From: Cheiracanthium punctorium
Taxonomy: Eukaryota; Arthropoda; Arachnida; Araneae; Cheiracanthiidae
Length of the DNA: 64,000 nucleotides
Direction: 5' to 3'
Assembly: GCA_038373885.1 (NCBI GenBank)
Contig: JAWZYV010001861.1
Span: 496,001 to 560,000, forward strand
Of the stretch, positions 33,240 to 43,182 are shown one piece after another. A program made the position numbers and the translations under genes. The notes beneath the pieces are model-generated. The model was not told the DNA's origin and made no database searches. It saw nothing but the letters and a program-made list of their open reading frames with translations. Numbering within the stretch: the stretch's first letter is position 1; each line of letters starts with the position of its first letter.

Positions 33240-34523
33240 CGAGGGTTGCCTTTTAAGTTTCTACAAAAAGTAGGAAGAAAAAAAAATTTGGGGGAACAAA
33301 CTGTTTTATTGCTTTTCAAAATATTTGCCTTTAAGATTTATACACTTTTCCACCCGTTCAAACCAATTCTTGAAACAGTTTTTCACTCTGAAATTGATAT
33401 TTTGATACATGGTTTTGGAAGGTATCAACAGCTTCTTCAAGTGATGAAAATCACTGCCCACGCATTTTTTGTTTGATATAAAGGAACAAGAAAAAGTCGT
33501 CAGGCGACAAATCAGGAGAACATAGGCAATGAGACATTAATTTGATATTTTTATCCTTCAAATAATCAATTGTTTCACGTTCTTTGTGGGAACTGGCGTT
33601 GTCGTGATGAAGAATTATACGTCGATTTTTGTTGTTTTTCCTGATTTCGTTGATGACTTTTGGCTAACAAATTTCTTTTTATCATTTAGCGTTAAGTTTT
33701 TTGATCCTCTAAAGGAATGGTTGTGATATGTCCTGTACGGCCGAAGAAACAAGCAAGAATTTTCTTGGAAGTGCTTGATGAATGAACAACTTTCGTGGGA
33801 TTCAGTTCATCTGGAAACACCCGAGCAGTGGATTGTTGTTTAGTTTCCAGCTCATACGAATATATCCAAGTTTCGTCACTTGTAACGATGTTGCATACGG
33901 ATTTTGCAGTTCCCAGTTAGAATTTTTTTTAGCATTTCCTTATGCCAATTTGCATGAGCCTCTTTTTGAGCTTCTGTCAAATTGTGCGGAATTCATCTGG
34001 AACAAATCTTATTAACAGCTAAATGCTCATCCAAAATTGAATGTATTGCAATCTGTGATATGCCAAGCGATGCTTCTATCTCACGATATGTGAGATGCTG
34101 ATCTTCAATCATTTTGCGCATAGCATCGATGTTGTCTGGAATCACTAACGATTTTGGTTGTTCTTCACAAGATTCATCACTGACGGATGTACGACCACGA
34201 CAAAATTCTGCAAACCAATTGTAAAGTCTTTTCTGATGGTACTTCATTACCAAAAGTTTCACGAAGTGATACTAAGCATTCTTTTCGAGAGAGGCCTTTC
34301 TTAAAACCATAAAAAATCATCCAACGAAAACCTTCACGAGTTATTTCCATTTTTTTCACTCACTGGCTTCTTTAGAACACTCATGTAAACAAAATACGTA
34401 TGGAATTTCTATAATGCGACTGATTCCTAGATTAAAAAAATGTGAATTTTACAAATATCCTGAAGAAAAGTTTCAGTAGCACCGCCTATTGGTCGTTTGT
34501 AAAAACATAAAAGGCAACCTACG
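33240..34523 (-). mobile_element. mariner element, 1.28 kb, TA target
   Basis: TIRs are 'cgagggttgccttttaagtt' at left and, inverted at right, 'ataaaaggcaacctacg', each beside TA. The length equals that of complete mariner elements. The transposase gene runs on the minus strand across nearly the whole element (separate entry). It is inserted in the intron between exons b and c. Confidence 0.92.
33290..34350 (-). pseudogene. mariner transposase (DD34D type), frameshifted
   Basis: The minus strand encodes the usual order of a mariner transposase. First is an N-terminal helix-turn-helix (KKMEITREGFRWMIFYGFKK), then YNWFAEFCRGRTSVSDE, then a second HTH with REIEASLGISQIAIHSILDE. The catalytic blocks follow as TSDETWIYSYE (first Asp), ILHHDNASSHK (second Asp) and SPDLSPDDFF (third Asp). 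All three catalytic Asp residues can be seen. The pieces lie in different frames near 34190-34260 and about 33670-33970, so no continuous protein exists. The C-terminal part (about 33300-33460) is recognisable but degraded. Confidence 0.9.
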
Positions 34524-35074
34524 TATCAGAGCAGTTGTTAAATGAATTAGAAAATCGGTCAGATTTGGAGTTGCAGGCTATGATTACTTTCTTATGAACA
34601 AAGGATGTACAGTTGATGCTTGTTTTAACGAATGCTTGCAATTTCATGAACTAGTGAATGGTCCCGATTATGCAGTTTTATGACTCGATTGTACCAACTT
34701 CATTTGTACAAAATATTTGAGTGGTCCCTACAGGCTCGTTAAAAGTGAGCATTGACTACATTCACATTTGAAATCAATGAAATTGTGGAAGTTTACGGTT
34801 AAGAAACAGGTAACATGTAGCAAAGTGGTGTCATCCTTTTAAATTAACTGGAAGGTGTGGTAAAGCACAATAGGTTAGTAAACAGCTGTTCAAATTCTTC
34901 AATAATGGATGTCAACTGAGTGTGAGTTGAAGAAAGGATTAAAATTCAAATTGGGTAACCATGTGCGGTTGTGGATAGCTGTGGTATTATGCAGTGTATC
35001 GTTTTTGATTTTATGCAAGATTTCAAACACCTTTGGAGTATTTTGCGCATTATCTGAGTAGTAGAGAAAGCCAT
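34524..35074. other. Intron sequence, possible pogo-like fragment
   Basis: Phrases such as 'gttttaacgaatgcttgc' and 'gtggtccctacaggctcgtt' resemble the flanks of pogo/Tigger elements but give no pairable TIRs. No gene was recognised. Confidence 0.35.
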
Positions 35075-36172
35075 CCCAGACAGCACAGCAAGTTTGCATC
35101 AAACTTACAGTAAACTTGATTTATCAAGTCAATAAGCTTGCATTAAGCTTGATATTTCAAGTCTGTAAGCTTAATGCAAGTCTACATCAAGTGTTCAAGT
35201 TTACACTTGCCCAACTTGCATTAAGCTGGACAGAGCAAGCTTGATTCAAACTTACTAAACTCTAAAAAATTTTCCTAATTTTCCTCTAAAAAATTTTCCT
35301 AAATACATGGGACGTGAGAAGGCGAACTTGCCCCATACATTTTATTTTTCCCTCTATGCTGAAACCTCAAGTTATTTTGAATCTGCTTTCGTCTAGTGTC
35401 TGCGGCTGGGATCGGTTTTGGGACCTAAGGTATGGAAAGTAAGCGTCCTAACCACCATGCAAATCTGACTCGAGGTGAAATGACTAAAGTTTGAAGTGAC
35501 TGTTATGGTTGTCACGCCGTGTTTCGGCGAGATTGATCAGTATTGCCCGATGCCGATCTACATCTTTTATTTTTCCATGAGATGAATCAAAATTAAACTA
35601 ATATTCTGTGTGATTTAGAGACTCTACTAATAGGGAAATAAGCATAATATAAACTTAAAAGCAGCACATGTTTTTAAACTTTCAATATCGCAACACTCAT
35701 ATTGGACAATATTGGCCAAATTCGAGACAAACGACTGATTTTGAAATCAATTTTGTAGTATATTTGTATTTTATTTTGAAGAATTTCAATATTTGGAAAC
35801 AGAGAATTTTTTTTTTTTAATTCTATGGTCAAGCACATTTATGATTGATGATAAATTATTTGTTATGTGGCTTTCCAAATCAAGCAGTATTCAAGCTTGC
35901 CAGTTCAAATGACTTAAATTCGGCAGGAAAATATTTGCTGACTCATTTCTTTGCAATCCCCAAGCTTGCTGCAAGCTTAAAATGAATTGAACTATCAAGC
36001 TTGTATTAATATGTCAAATTCAAAGAATTGTCAAGCTTGATTTAAGCTTATGTGATGATTGGGAATTTCCAAGCTTGCTGTAAGCTTAAAATGAATTGAA
36101 CTGTTAAGCTTGTATTAATACGTCAAATTCAAACAAATGTCACGCTTGATTTAAGCTTATGTGCTGTCTGGG
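35075..36172. mobile_element. 1.1-kb element with CCCAGACAGCAC ends and many AAGCTT motifs
   Basis: It starts 'cccagacagcacagcaagtt' and ends 'aagcttatgtgctgtctggg', inverted repeats with AT beside each end. The first about 170 bp and the last about 220 bp are packed with AAGCTT and CAAGCTTG-like motifs. The right end holds a direct tandem duplication (35961-36172, period 109). The middle (about 35300-35930) has no recognisable protein. The superfamily could not be assigned. Confidence 0.7.
35961..36172. repeat. Two tandem 109-bp units rich in AAGCTT
   Basis: Two copies beginning 'caagcttgctg' at 35961 and 36070 run in parallel through 'taaaatgaattgaact', 'aagcttgtattaata' and 'gatttaagcttatgtg'. 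The second ends in the element terminus 'tgctgtctggg', and the first reads 'tgatgattggg' at that point. Confidence 0.85.
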
Positions 36173-36505
36173 ATACAAATGTTGTCCTGCTACTTGTTTC
36201 TTCAGTATTACCATTCTGATTGTTCCGAAAGTTCTCATCAGACTAATATGGAAACAGCTTTTGGGAACTGGCCAGGCATTATTACTGCCATTAATCATGC
36301 AGTAAATAAAATAACATTAGAAGTTATAAGCCTAAAGCAGGTGGACTGCCCACCAGTGTGCAGAGATTTCTCTTCTTACATGTTCTTTTTTCTTCTGTTG
36401 CGGTTAGAAGCTATGCCATTAACATAACATTGTCTTAAATACATCAGTAACAATACAAAATTATACATTATGTTAAAAGTTGTAGAACTTTGTTGTATAT
36501 TTTAG

Positions 36506-36606
36506 GTTCTGGTCCCTTTTTAAACCATTGTCTTGAAATGTTTGAAGTATCAGAAGAGCGTTATCGTGAAATGCTTCATAATCATAAAGCAAGGATAAAT
36601 GATCCT
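36506..36606 (+). CDS. NFRKB: NFRKB exon c: EERYREMLHNHKARI segment
   Basis: The exon follows 'gtatattttag' and ends before 'gtaggt'. An alternative donor four bases later would put a stop in the next exon, so the first is chosen. The joined codon gives Gly. Translation is SGPFLNHCLEMFEVSEERYR followed by EMLHNHKARINDP. This aligns with human 'LKIMLKKHHEKRKHQPDHPD', a short conserved basic helix in the middle of NFRKB. It ends in phase 0, fitting the next exon. Confidence 0.88.
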
Positions 36607-36780
36607 GTAGGTAACTCATTGACTGTTTAAATATCTCCTGTAATTTTTCAATAAATCATCTGAAGTTTAACAAATTTGTAACCAATAATTTAAAATTCTA
36701 ATTTCAATGCTTCTGAAAGATCATTAACAAACTTTTTGAAAAATTTTAAATGTACACATAGTATTATGAATATTTGTAAT

Positions 36781-36810
36781 GTATTGCACTCTTATTTTAG
36801 AGTGCAATAC
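36781..36810. repeat. Perfect 11-bp-stem hairpin
   Basis: 'gtattgcactc' and 'gagtgcaatac' are separated by eight A/T bases. It lies in the intron after exon c. No element or function could be linked to it. Confidence 0.8.
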
Positions 36811-37001
36811 CACATAAAATAGAAAATTATGTACAAGATATATGAGATTTTGCTTGATTAATAAATATCAATGTTTTCTGATATTATCCGAATAGGTTTT
36901 GTATATCTGAAGGTATAATCTACGTAATATCTGAGGCTATATATTGAAGGGTGTTCCTTTAAAAAAATTTCCCACTCAGAAGACTTTGTAATCGGCATTA
37001 A

Positions 37002-37290
37002 CCCTCTGTTAGGCATGTGGACTATGATCATAGACCAGGTACCCTCGCTCAAAAAACTATTTGCACATGTCAAATTTCCTATGTCAGTTTCATATTTAAA
37101 ATATGGTTCTCCATAAAAGTGAACAATGTCATATATATAGTAATAACTTCTCATATTTCTTTCTAACGTTATTTTTCTCCAAAAATTAGTTATTTTTTCA
37201 AAATAAAATTGAAAATTTTGCTATTACTCGAATAAATTTTTTGATGAGTGTACCTGATGTATGATCGTTGTCTACATGCTTAATGGAGGG
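37002..37290. mobile_element. piggyBac-type MITE with TTAA duplication
   Basis: TTAA at 36998-37001 and 37291-37294 flanks about 45-bp inverted repeats. The left starts 'ccctctgttaggcatgtgga' and the right ends 'acatgcttaatggaggg', and 'gatcatagaccaggtac' pairs with 'gtacctgatgtatgatc'. There is no transposase. The CCCTC start resembles the piggyBac relic end at 46817. Confidence 0.9.
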
Positions 37291-37294
37291 TTAA

Positions 37295-37787
37295 AAACAA
37301 ACCAATGATGTTAAGCACTCAAAGAAATTAAAAATGCTACTACCCCATGCAGTAATCATGTTGGCAGTTAGATGTGATGCTGAGAGGACATTACTTTTGT
37401 CATGCTCTTCACATCACAAATGTGTTGTAAATGCATGACTTCTGGGATTTCCTTCATGTCAAACGTAATGTTGCAGATCACTGGCTTCTTCACTTTCCGT
37501 CTCTATTTAAAGATTGTTTTCCATCCAATGTCAATCTGAGCATCTGTAATGTTGTTGATACTGCCATCTGTCCTCATTATTTCCATTGCCTTGGGTCAAT
37601 ATGTGTATTTTATTTGTTTGACATTGGCTATTTTCTTTACGTTTTTGAAGTCTATTAAGATTAATTTATCCTGTGCTAATTTTTCTAGAGCAGTGCCAAA
37701 TTTTCTGAATTTAATATCATTAAAATATTTTTTTTTTCTTGCCCTTCCCCCCCTTAGAGTTATCCAATATAGCTCCCATTAGAATTA
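37295..37787. other. Intron sequence with no clear feature
   Basis: AT-rich. Short open frames here have no similarity to a known family. Confidence 0.45.
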
Positions 37788-38689
37788 CACTGCTAAAAAA
37801 AATTAGGGGAGCAAGCAAGAAGTTAAAAAAACCATCCAAGACAGCCACGTATTGGCATAAAATGCATTGTACATGCGTATCAATGTGCAATACAGAAAAA
37901 AATACTTAAAAAATTTGTAATTAAGCTTTAATTCTTTGAAAATATGGAAAAAACATGTAAAGATGATTTAGGGCAACAATTAGGTTAAATGTAAACAATT
38001 AAAGAAAAGTATTGTTTAGAAATGATGCATGATTTTTAATATGGCATGTGGTCTCCTCGAACAGCTTAGACTGCTGCACACCTGTTTTCCATGGATGCGA
38101 TCGATAAGACTTTGGGAAATACTGTTCCACTTCTCAAGAAGTGCTATCTCCAAGTCTCAGACAGTAAAAGGCCTTGGTCTCGCAGCAATTTGAAGGGAAC
38201 GGGGTTTGCAGTTTTGTGCAGAAATCTTTTGGTTGTGGACCTCGAATGGCTATTAAAATGTCGTAAAATTCGCGATGAGAATGCCCTCTTACCCACTGCA
38301 GTCACGTTAGACGCAGCAACAATTAGCATCGGCCTTCAGTGATGCTGAAGCATAGACGAACAATCCATCCATCCCCAATTTGGACAACTTTCATTCTTTC
38401 AACTGCTCTCATAAGTTGTCCACACCACCCAGATGCATGGGTACAAATCCTCATTATAAAAGTAAAATATATTCTAAGATATCAGACAAAGCGATTGCCT
38501 GGCAGTGTATAGGCGGTCAGGTTTTAAAAAAGAAGGCTCAGATTGTAAATAGCAGGTAATTTTGATAATAGTTATAAATAGCAATTGAGATTGATTTGCT
38601 ACAGTCCTGACAGAAAAAGATGGGAATTACTTAATCTGGAAAAATTAATGCCATCCTAAAATGTGAAAATGTATGCTGTGAACACTGTA

Positions 38690-39329
38690 CAGGGTCATTC
38701 GCAACCAGACTGACAAGCTTGCAGGGGGTGTAGAGTGTACAGAGCTGGTTCAGAATCATACAGCAATGCGGGGTCGGAAACGTCGTCTTCATGTACCTGT
38801 TAATATCACTTTAGAAGTGATTATTAACATTGATTAATAATATTAATCAATTGATTAATAACATATCTATAATCTAATATAATTTGTACAGTGGAATCTC
38901 TCTAATGGGACTACCCTTGGGAAGAACAAAACTGGTCACCTTACAAAGGTGAAAAATTATCTATAGACTAATCAATTAACATTGATTAATAATAATGTCT
39001 ATAGTGACCATTAAGTGATTTAGGTTCAAGTGATAGTAAACTTTCCGACCATGATTTTTCAAAAACTAATCCTTCTTTCACCGATTGCACTTGATAAAAA
39101 TTGTTATTTTAGAATTGTTTCATTGCATTTATGAAATTGCCTGAGGAAAGCCCATTGTTTGTGAAACTTGGTTAAGGAATTAGACGTGCACTTCAACACT
39201 TCATCCATAGTGATTATTAACAGGTACACGAAGACGGGTTTCCGATCCCACATTGTTATGTGATTCTGAACCATCTCTGTATCTCCTACATCCCCTGCAA
39301 GATGGTCAGTCTGGTAGCAAATCACCCTG
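38690..39329. mobile_element. mariner-type MITE with about 125-bp TIRs
   Basis: Left 'cagggtcattcgcaaccaga' and right 'gtagcaaatcaccctg' are inverted repeats bordered by TA. The arms stay similar for over 100 bp ('gcttgcagggggtgta' versus 'tacatcccctgcaag'). At 38890 'cagtggaatctctctaatgg' looks like the end of a pogo/Tigger element inserted in it. It is nested in the Tc1-like element 37788-40968. Confidence 0.82.
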
Positions 39330-39689
39330 TATATTGCACGGTGGCTGTAAAATGGGTTTAATAATGCATTCAGCAATTATCTACTTTGTACATCCTAAAA
39401 TGTAATGGGGAGGGCCCTCGAACAACAACATGAATAAAAGTCATTGCTGATAAACCACGTCTTGTCGTCACTACAGGGGTTAAGGCGACATTATTCTGGT
39501 GAATTTTAGGACCTTATAATGACGTTGTGATCTACCAACAAAAGATTAATGTGTTAAACTGAAAACACCGCTCCCCACACAATGGAGAGAGCAATGGAAT
39601 ATTTTTTTCTGTATCAGTCCCGTCGTCCATTGAAATGCATAGAAAACGTAGCTGAGCATCAGCTTTAACTTGATCAGTATAGGGGGCCC

Positions 39690-39891
39690 AACAGCTCTGC
39701 CCCCCCCCTCAAGACCCGAGTTTTCTTTCGACGGTCCATGCTGCAGACAACATACTTATTTAGTTGTGATATACCATATCTAGTTATGCATTGGGGAAAA
39801 AAGTATTGGGCGATCAATGTATCATCCTAATGAAAAACGGAGCCCCCCCCCCCCTCCCAGATGGTTTTATTGGATCCGCCCCTGCCATACA
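39690..39891. mobile_element. hAT-like right terminus inserted in Tc1-like element
   Basis: 'ggatccgcccctg', ending at about 39891, is a typical hAT terminus. It falls exactly where the Tc1-like transposase frame breaks off. The matching left end was not located with confidence, and C runs precede the terminus as in the hAT MITEs elsewhere. Confidence 0.5.
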
Positions 39892-40968
39892 CTGTATTGT
39901 TTCAGCTTCAAGCATGTGCTCCACAAGACGAGCTGTATGTTGTCTGGCATTGTCATGCTGGAAAACAAAGGAATCTCCAATGGCTGTAGCGTAAGGTATG
40001 ACATAAGGTCTCAGTATCTCGTCTGCATACCTTCAGGCTGTCAAAGTACCATTCCGAATGATATGCAGGTCTGTACGTCCCCCTATGCTGATTCCACTCC
40101 ATACCATCCAACCAGCTCGTCTGTATTGTGACCTTTCACGAATGAATCAGGGGTTATTTCGAGTGCCCCTTTCGCTCCATCCCTAAACTCGTCGGGTGTC
40201 ACACTCCAGACTGAATCGGGAGTTGTCCGTAAACAGTACTTGGCTCCAATCATGTTTCTCCCAATCTCGATGTTCAGCAATCCATCTTCTTCGGACCCCA
40301 TGGTGGCATGAGGTCAATGAAATGCAGACCATTGGCCTATGTGCATAGAGACCTCTCTGATGAAGCCTATTATGTACTGTTTGGCTGGACACCCTTCGTC
40401 CTGTTGCCATGAGCAACTGTCTTTGCAGCTGAGTAGCATTGTCTGTTCTGTTTCGATGAGCTGCTAACAGTATATACCGGTCATCAGTTGTTGTAGTGGC
40501 ACGTGGCCGACCTTGCCCTGGTCGACGTCTAACATTCCCTGTTTCTTGGAATCGATTCCACAGCCTTGCAATGCCACTTCTGGTGACTCCAACAGCATCC
40601 GTGACACTATGTTGTGTTTGCCCAAATTCTAGTCTGCCTATAATACGCCATGCCATGGATTCCGGTGAATCATGTTGTTGAGACATTTTCAAGTCACCTT
40701 GTTTCAAAAAAAAATTAATAATAATTACTGAGCAATCAAATTGCACAGTTAAGGCAGTGAAACAGACGTTTCTGCAACATCCCAATTTCTGCCCTTATAT
40801 TCTTTTTCTGGCTTTTGACGTCATGAACTTTGATTTGCATATGAAGTTTTCTTCTTCTGTTTCCTGCTAGGCTTTAAATTATGGATGATTTATTTTATGT
40901 TACTTATCGGTGTAAGTGTTTGCGTATTTCGTTAATACCATGTGCTCCCCTAATTGTTTTGAGCTGTG

Positions 40969-42214
40969 TAGTATTGTTGAACATTAAATTTATTTGATAA
41001 ATGACTGCAGTTACTTGTAAATGTTGCCACAACTTCACTGCTAACACTCCTGTATGGGTAATTTAAGGGGTGCACACAAAAAATTACCCTTTTTTGGAGG
41101 GAAAGGGCAAGCTCATACAACTTATTTATCTTTACTCTTAACAACGGATAAAATAATAATTTTTGATAGGAATAATTGTAATTAGATGAAAAAGTCTAAA
41201 TTTTAACTTTAAAGTTAAACTTTGTTTATAAAGTTTTGTTTGTAAAACTTTATAAGTTTTACAAACAAAGTATATTTAAGTTGTTGTTTGTAAAGTTTTG
41301 TTCATAAAGTTTTGTTTAACTTTAAAGTTAAACAAAAAATTATGACATGTATTTGTAAAGCGCTAGTGTATTGCAGTTAAAACTGGAGCTCTTAAGTCAC
41401 AACTGCTCAGAGGGTAACTACAAATATAGATTTTATCCGAGAGAGGTGTGGGACATTATATTAACCCGGCAGGACGTGCACCTTAAAACACAACATGAGA
41501 ACGCACATGGGGGTGTCAGCACACTCAACATATTAAATGGCATAAATATAAAAAAAATCTTTAAAAGTTATTGTAATTTATGATAATTAAATGCTGAAAG
41601 ATAAATAATAGCTTAAATGTTATTAATTTGATCGCAAATTCCATCTTCTAAAGAATTGCATTCTTCCTCTGACTCAGACTGATGATCACTAAACATGTCT
41701 TCATTATTTGAATCTTTTAATTCTTCATCTAGAGTCTCCTCATCTGAAAAATCCCCTTCTAACAATTTTTAAAGTTTTTTCATCGCTATCATTTTTCAAA
41801 TGGGGAAAGACCTAGCAGAATGACTGCAGCAAGCCATGGTTTTGCACTAGAAAATTCTATTATGAGTGCATGCATGGGATGTCTACACACCCTAAATTGT
41901 TCTAAGAATCTAAAAAAATGTTCAGGACTTGTCATTTTTGGTTTGTAACTGAGGAAGGTGACCCTGTGGACAGGTACTCATGGACCCAACCACCTCAGTT
42001 TTAAAACGAGGAAAAATGAAGTGCATCCTGCCAGGTTAATGCAAACTGACATGCTAGTGCTTTGTATTCAGAAGTTTTGCAGCCGAAATAGATATGAGTA
42101 TTCTAATTTTTTTGTGTGTGTGTATTTAATTAATAGAGTTTACTTTCACTTAATGTGTATGTATGGTTTTTTAGCCATTGTTTGATTTTCTGTTCCTCTT
42201 TTTTCCTGTTTTAG
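40969..42214. other. Intron sequence with palindromic AT-rich cluster
   Basis: At 41205-41335 there are repeated short palindromes ('aactttaaagtt' twice and 'gttttgtttgtaaaac' pairing with 'gttttacaaacaaag'), forming a complex foldback. The rest shows no exon. The D/E-rich minus-strand reading near 41690-41770 is short and not assigned. Confidence 0.5.
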
Positions 42215-42302
42215 GATACTTTTAAGTTAAATATATCTAATATTGATTTTAAAGAAGTATTAGCACGCGCTAATATGGGAAAACGTTCTCTTCATAGAAA
42301 CG
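42215..42302 (+). CDS. NFRKB: NFRKB exon d: conserved DTFKLNISNIDFKEVLARAN block
   Basis: Starts after 'cctgttttag' in phase 0 and ends with one base before 'gtaagt', a strong donor. Translation DTFKLNISNIDFKEVLARAN followed by MGKRSLHRN aligns with human 'HPDLLTGDLTLNDIMTRVNA' plus 'GRKGS', one of the best conserved short blocks between the DEUBAD and winged-helix-like domains. The open frame continues into the intron, but the splice site is clear. Confidence 0.92.
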
Positions 42303-43023
42303 GTAAGTTAGGTTTTATTAAATCCACCCAGTTGCCGCTCGTTAATTTGAACCCAAAGGTTCTCAGAAAAAAATTTGAATTATCCAATGTTAAGAAAAAA
42401 TATAACTTTCAAATTGTATCACTGAAGAAGAAAAATCTCCAACAATGTATAGCCCAAGAAAATATACTATACTATGCTATCTAAAATTATACATATTAAA
42501 AAGCAATTTTCTTAAAAATTCCTTCACCCTAAGTACCCACTCTTGACTGATATTTTCCATGTAGCTTTGCTTTAACTCCCCCCACCCTCCAAAAAAAAAA
42601 TTCAATAAACAGTTACTTTAATCATAAATAGAAGCAGAAGAAATGCAACAGAAAGTAAACTTTAATTAAAATTTGTATGAATCACACATTTAGGAAAATT
42701 TGTAAAATCGATGTTTGGTTTCGTTTATTATGCCTATACTTTTCAGCCAGCTTCTCGATTTGAATTAAGGATTTCAATTCATCTTCTCTTTAGAATCTGT
42801 AGTAAAGCCTGTTTTTTTTAATAAGAAGTACCAAATAAACAAATGATTCTGACTCATATAATGTGTATTTTCTCTTAAACGAGGAAAAATAGTTTTCTTT
42901 CATCAAATTTTTAGTTCAAATTAACCAAAGTGATAAAAATGTAGTTTGAATTAATGAGGACCTTTGAATAACTTCGCATTAACCAAATTCGAATTAACGA
43001 GCATCCATTATATATATACAGGA
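42303..43023. other. Intron sequence, pogo-like end fragment
   Basis: The sequence around 42975-43005, 'attcgaattaacgagc', resembles pogo/Tigger element ends. No second end was found. Otherwise AT-rich without features. Confidence 0.35.
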
Positions 43024-43179
43024 CAGGGGCGTAGCCAAGGGGGGGTCACCATCCTCGTGAGGGATTTTTTGCCTTACAAAAAGTATATTCTTCACTACCT
43101 TATATCACACACATGTATGCATATATGGGAGTTGCAGTAGTGGTACCCCCCCCATGAAAAATTTCTGGCTACGCCCCTG
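43024..43179. mobile_element. Short hAT MITE inserted at the tip of a mariner element
   Basis: Begins 'caggggcgtagccaagg' and ends 'ctggctacgcccctg'. The flanks 'atacagga' and 'atacaggg' differ at one position. The right TSD is the first bases of the mariner-like element 43183-44925 together with its TA, so the MITE hit that element's terminus. It is close to the copy at 1514-1684 throughout. Confidence 0.88.
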
Positions 43180-43182
43180 ATA

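Larger units (their letters stand above)
38040..40686 (-). pseudogene. Tc1-like transposase, interrupted and frameshifted
   Basis: The translation from 40686 (minus) starts MSQQHDSPESMAWRIIGRLE. It contains an HTH (HSVTDAVGVTRSGIARLWNR), a GRPR hook-like motif (RRRPGQGRPRATTT), a second HTH (NATQLQRQLLMATGRRVSSQ), and the first catalytic block WSQVLFTDNSRFSL. The usual DESRF is DNSRF here, but the first Asp is kept. After a frame change near 40190 the second Asp appears in FQHDNARQHTARL. An insertion follows at about 39891. The C-terminal end resumes near 38040-38200 (VEQYFPKS, HPWKTGVQQS). The block with the third acidic residue is not readable. Dead copy. Confidence 0.9.
37788..40968 (-). 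mobile_element. Tc1-like element, 3.2 kb with internal insertions
   Basis: Ends 'cactgctaaaaaaaattagg' and, inverted at right, 'cctaattgttttgagctgtg' carry the shared core 'aattaggggagca' and are each bordered by TA. The minus-strand transposase is recognisable in two parts (about 39895-40686 and about 38040-38480). Between them lie a mariner-type MITE (38690-39329) and a sequence ending in a hAT-like terminus near 39891. Without insertions the element would be near the usual 1.6-1.8 kb. Confidence 0.88.

Noticed and set aside
33782..34015. 77-codon plus-strand frame
   Set aside because: Shadow of the mariner transposase relic encoded on the minus strand.
35961..36172. CRISPR-like array
   Set aside because: Only two long units without unique spacers, in eukaryotic DNA and inside a transposon.
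41160..41345. Defined foldback transposon
   Set aside because: Palindromes are present, but they are AT-rich, overlapping and without a TSD or clear ends, so only a local repeat is noted.
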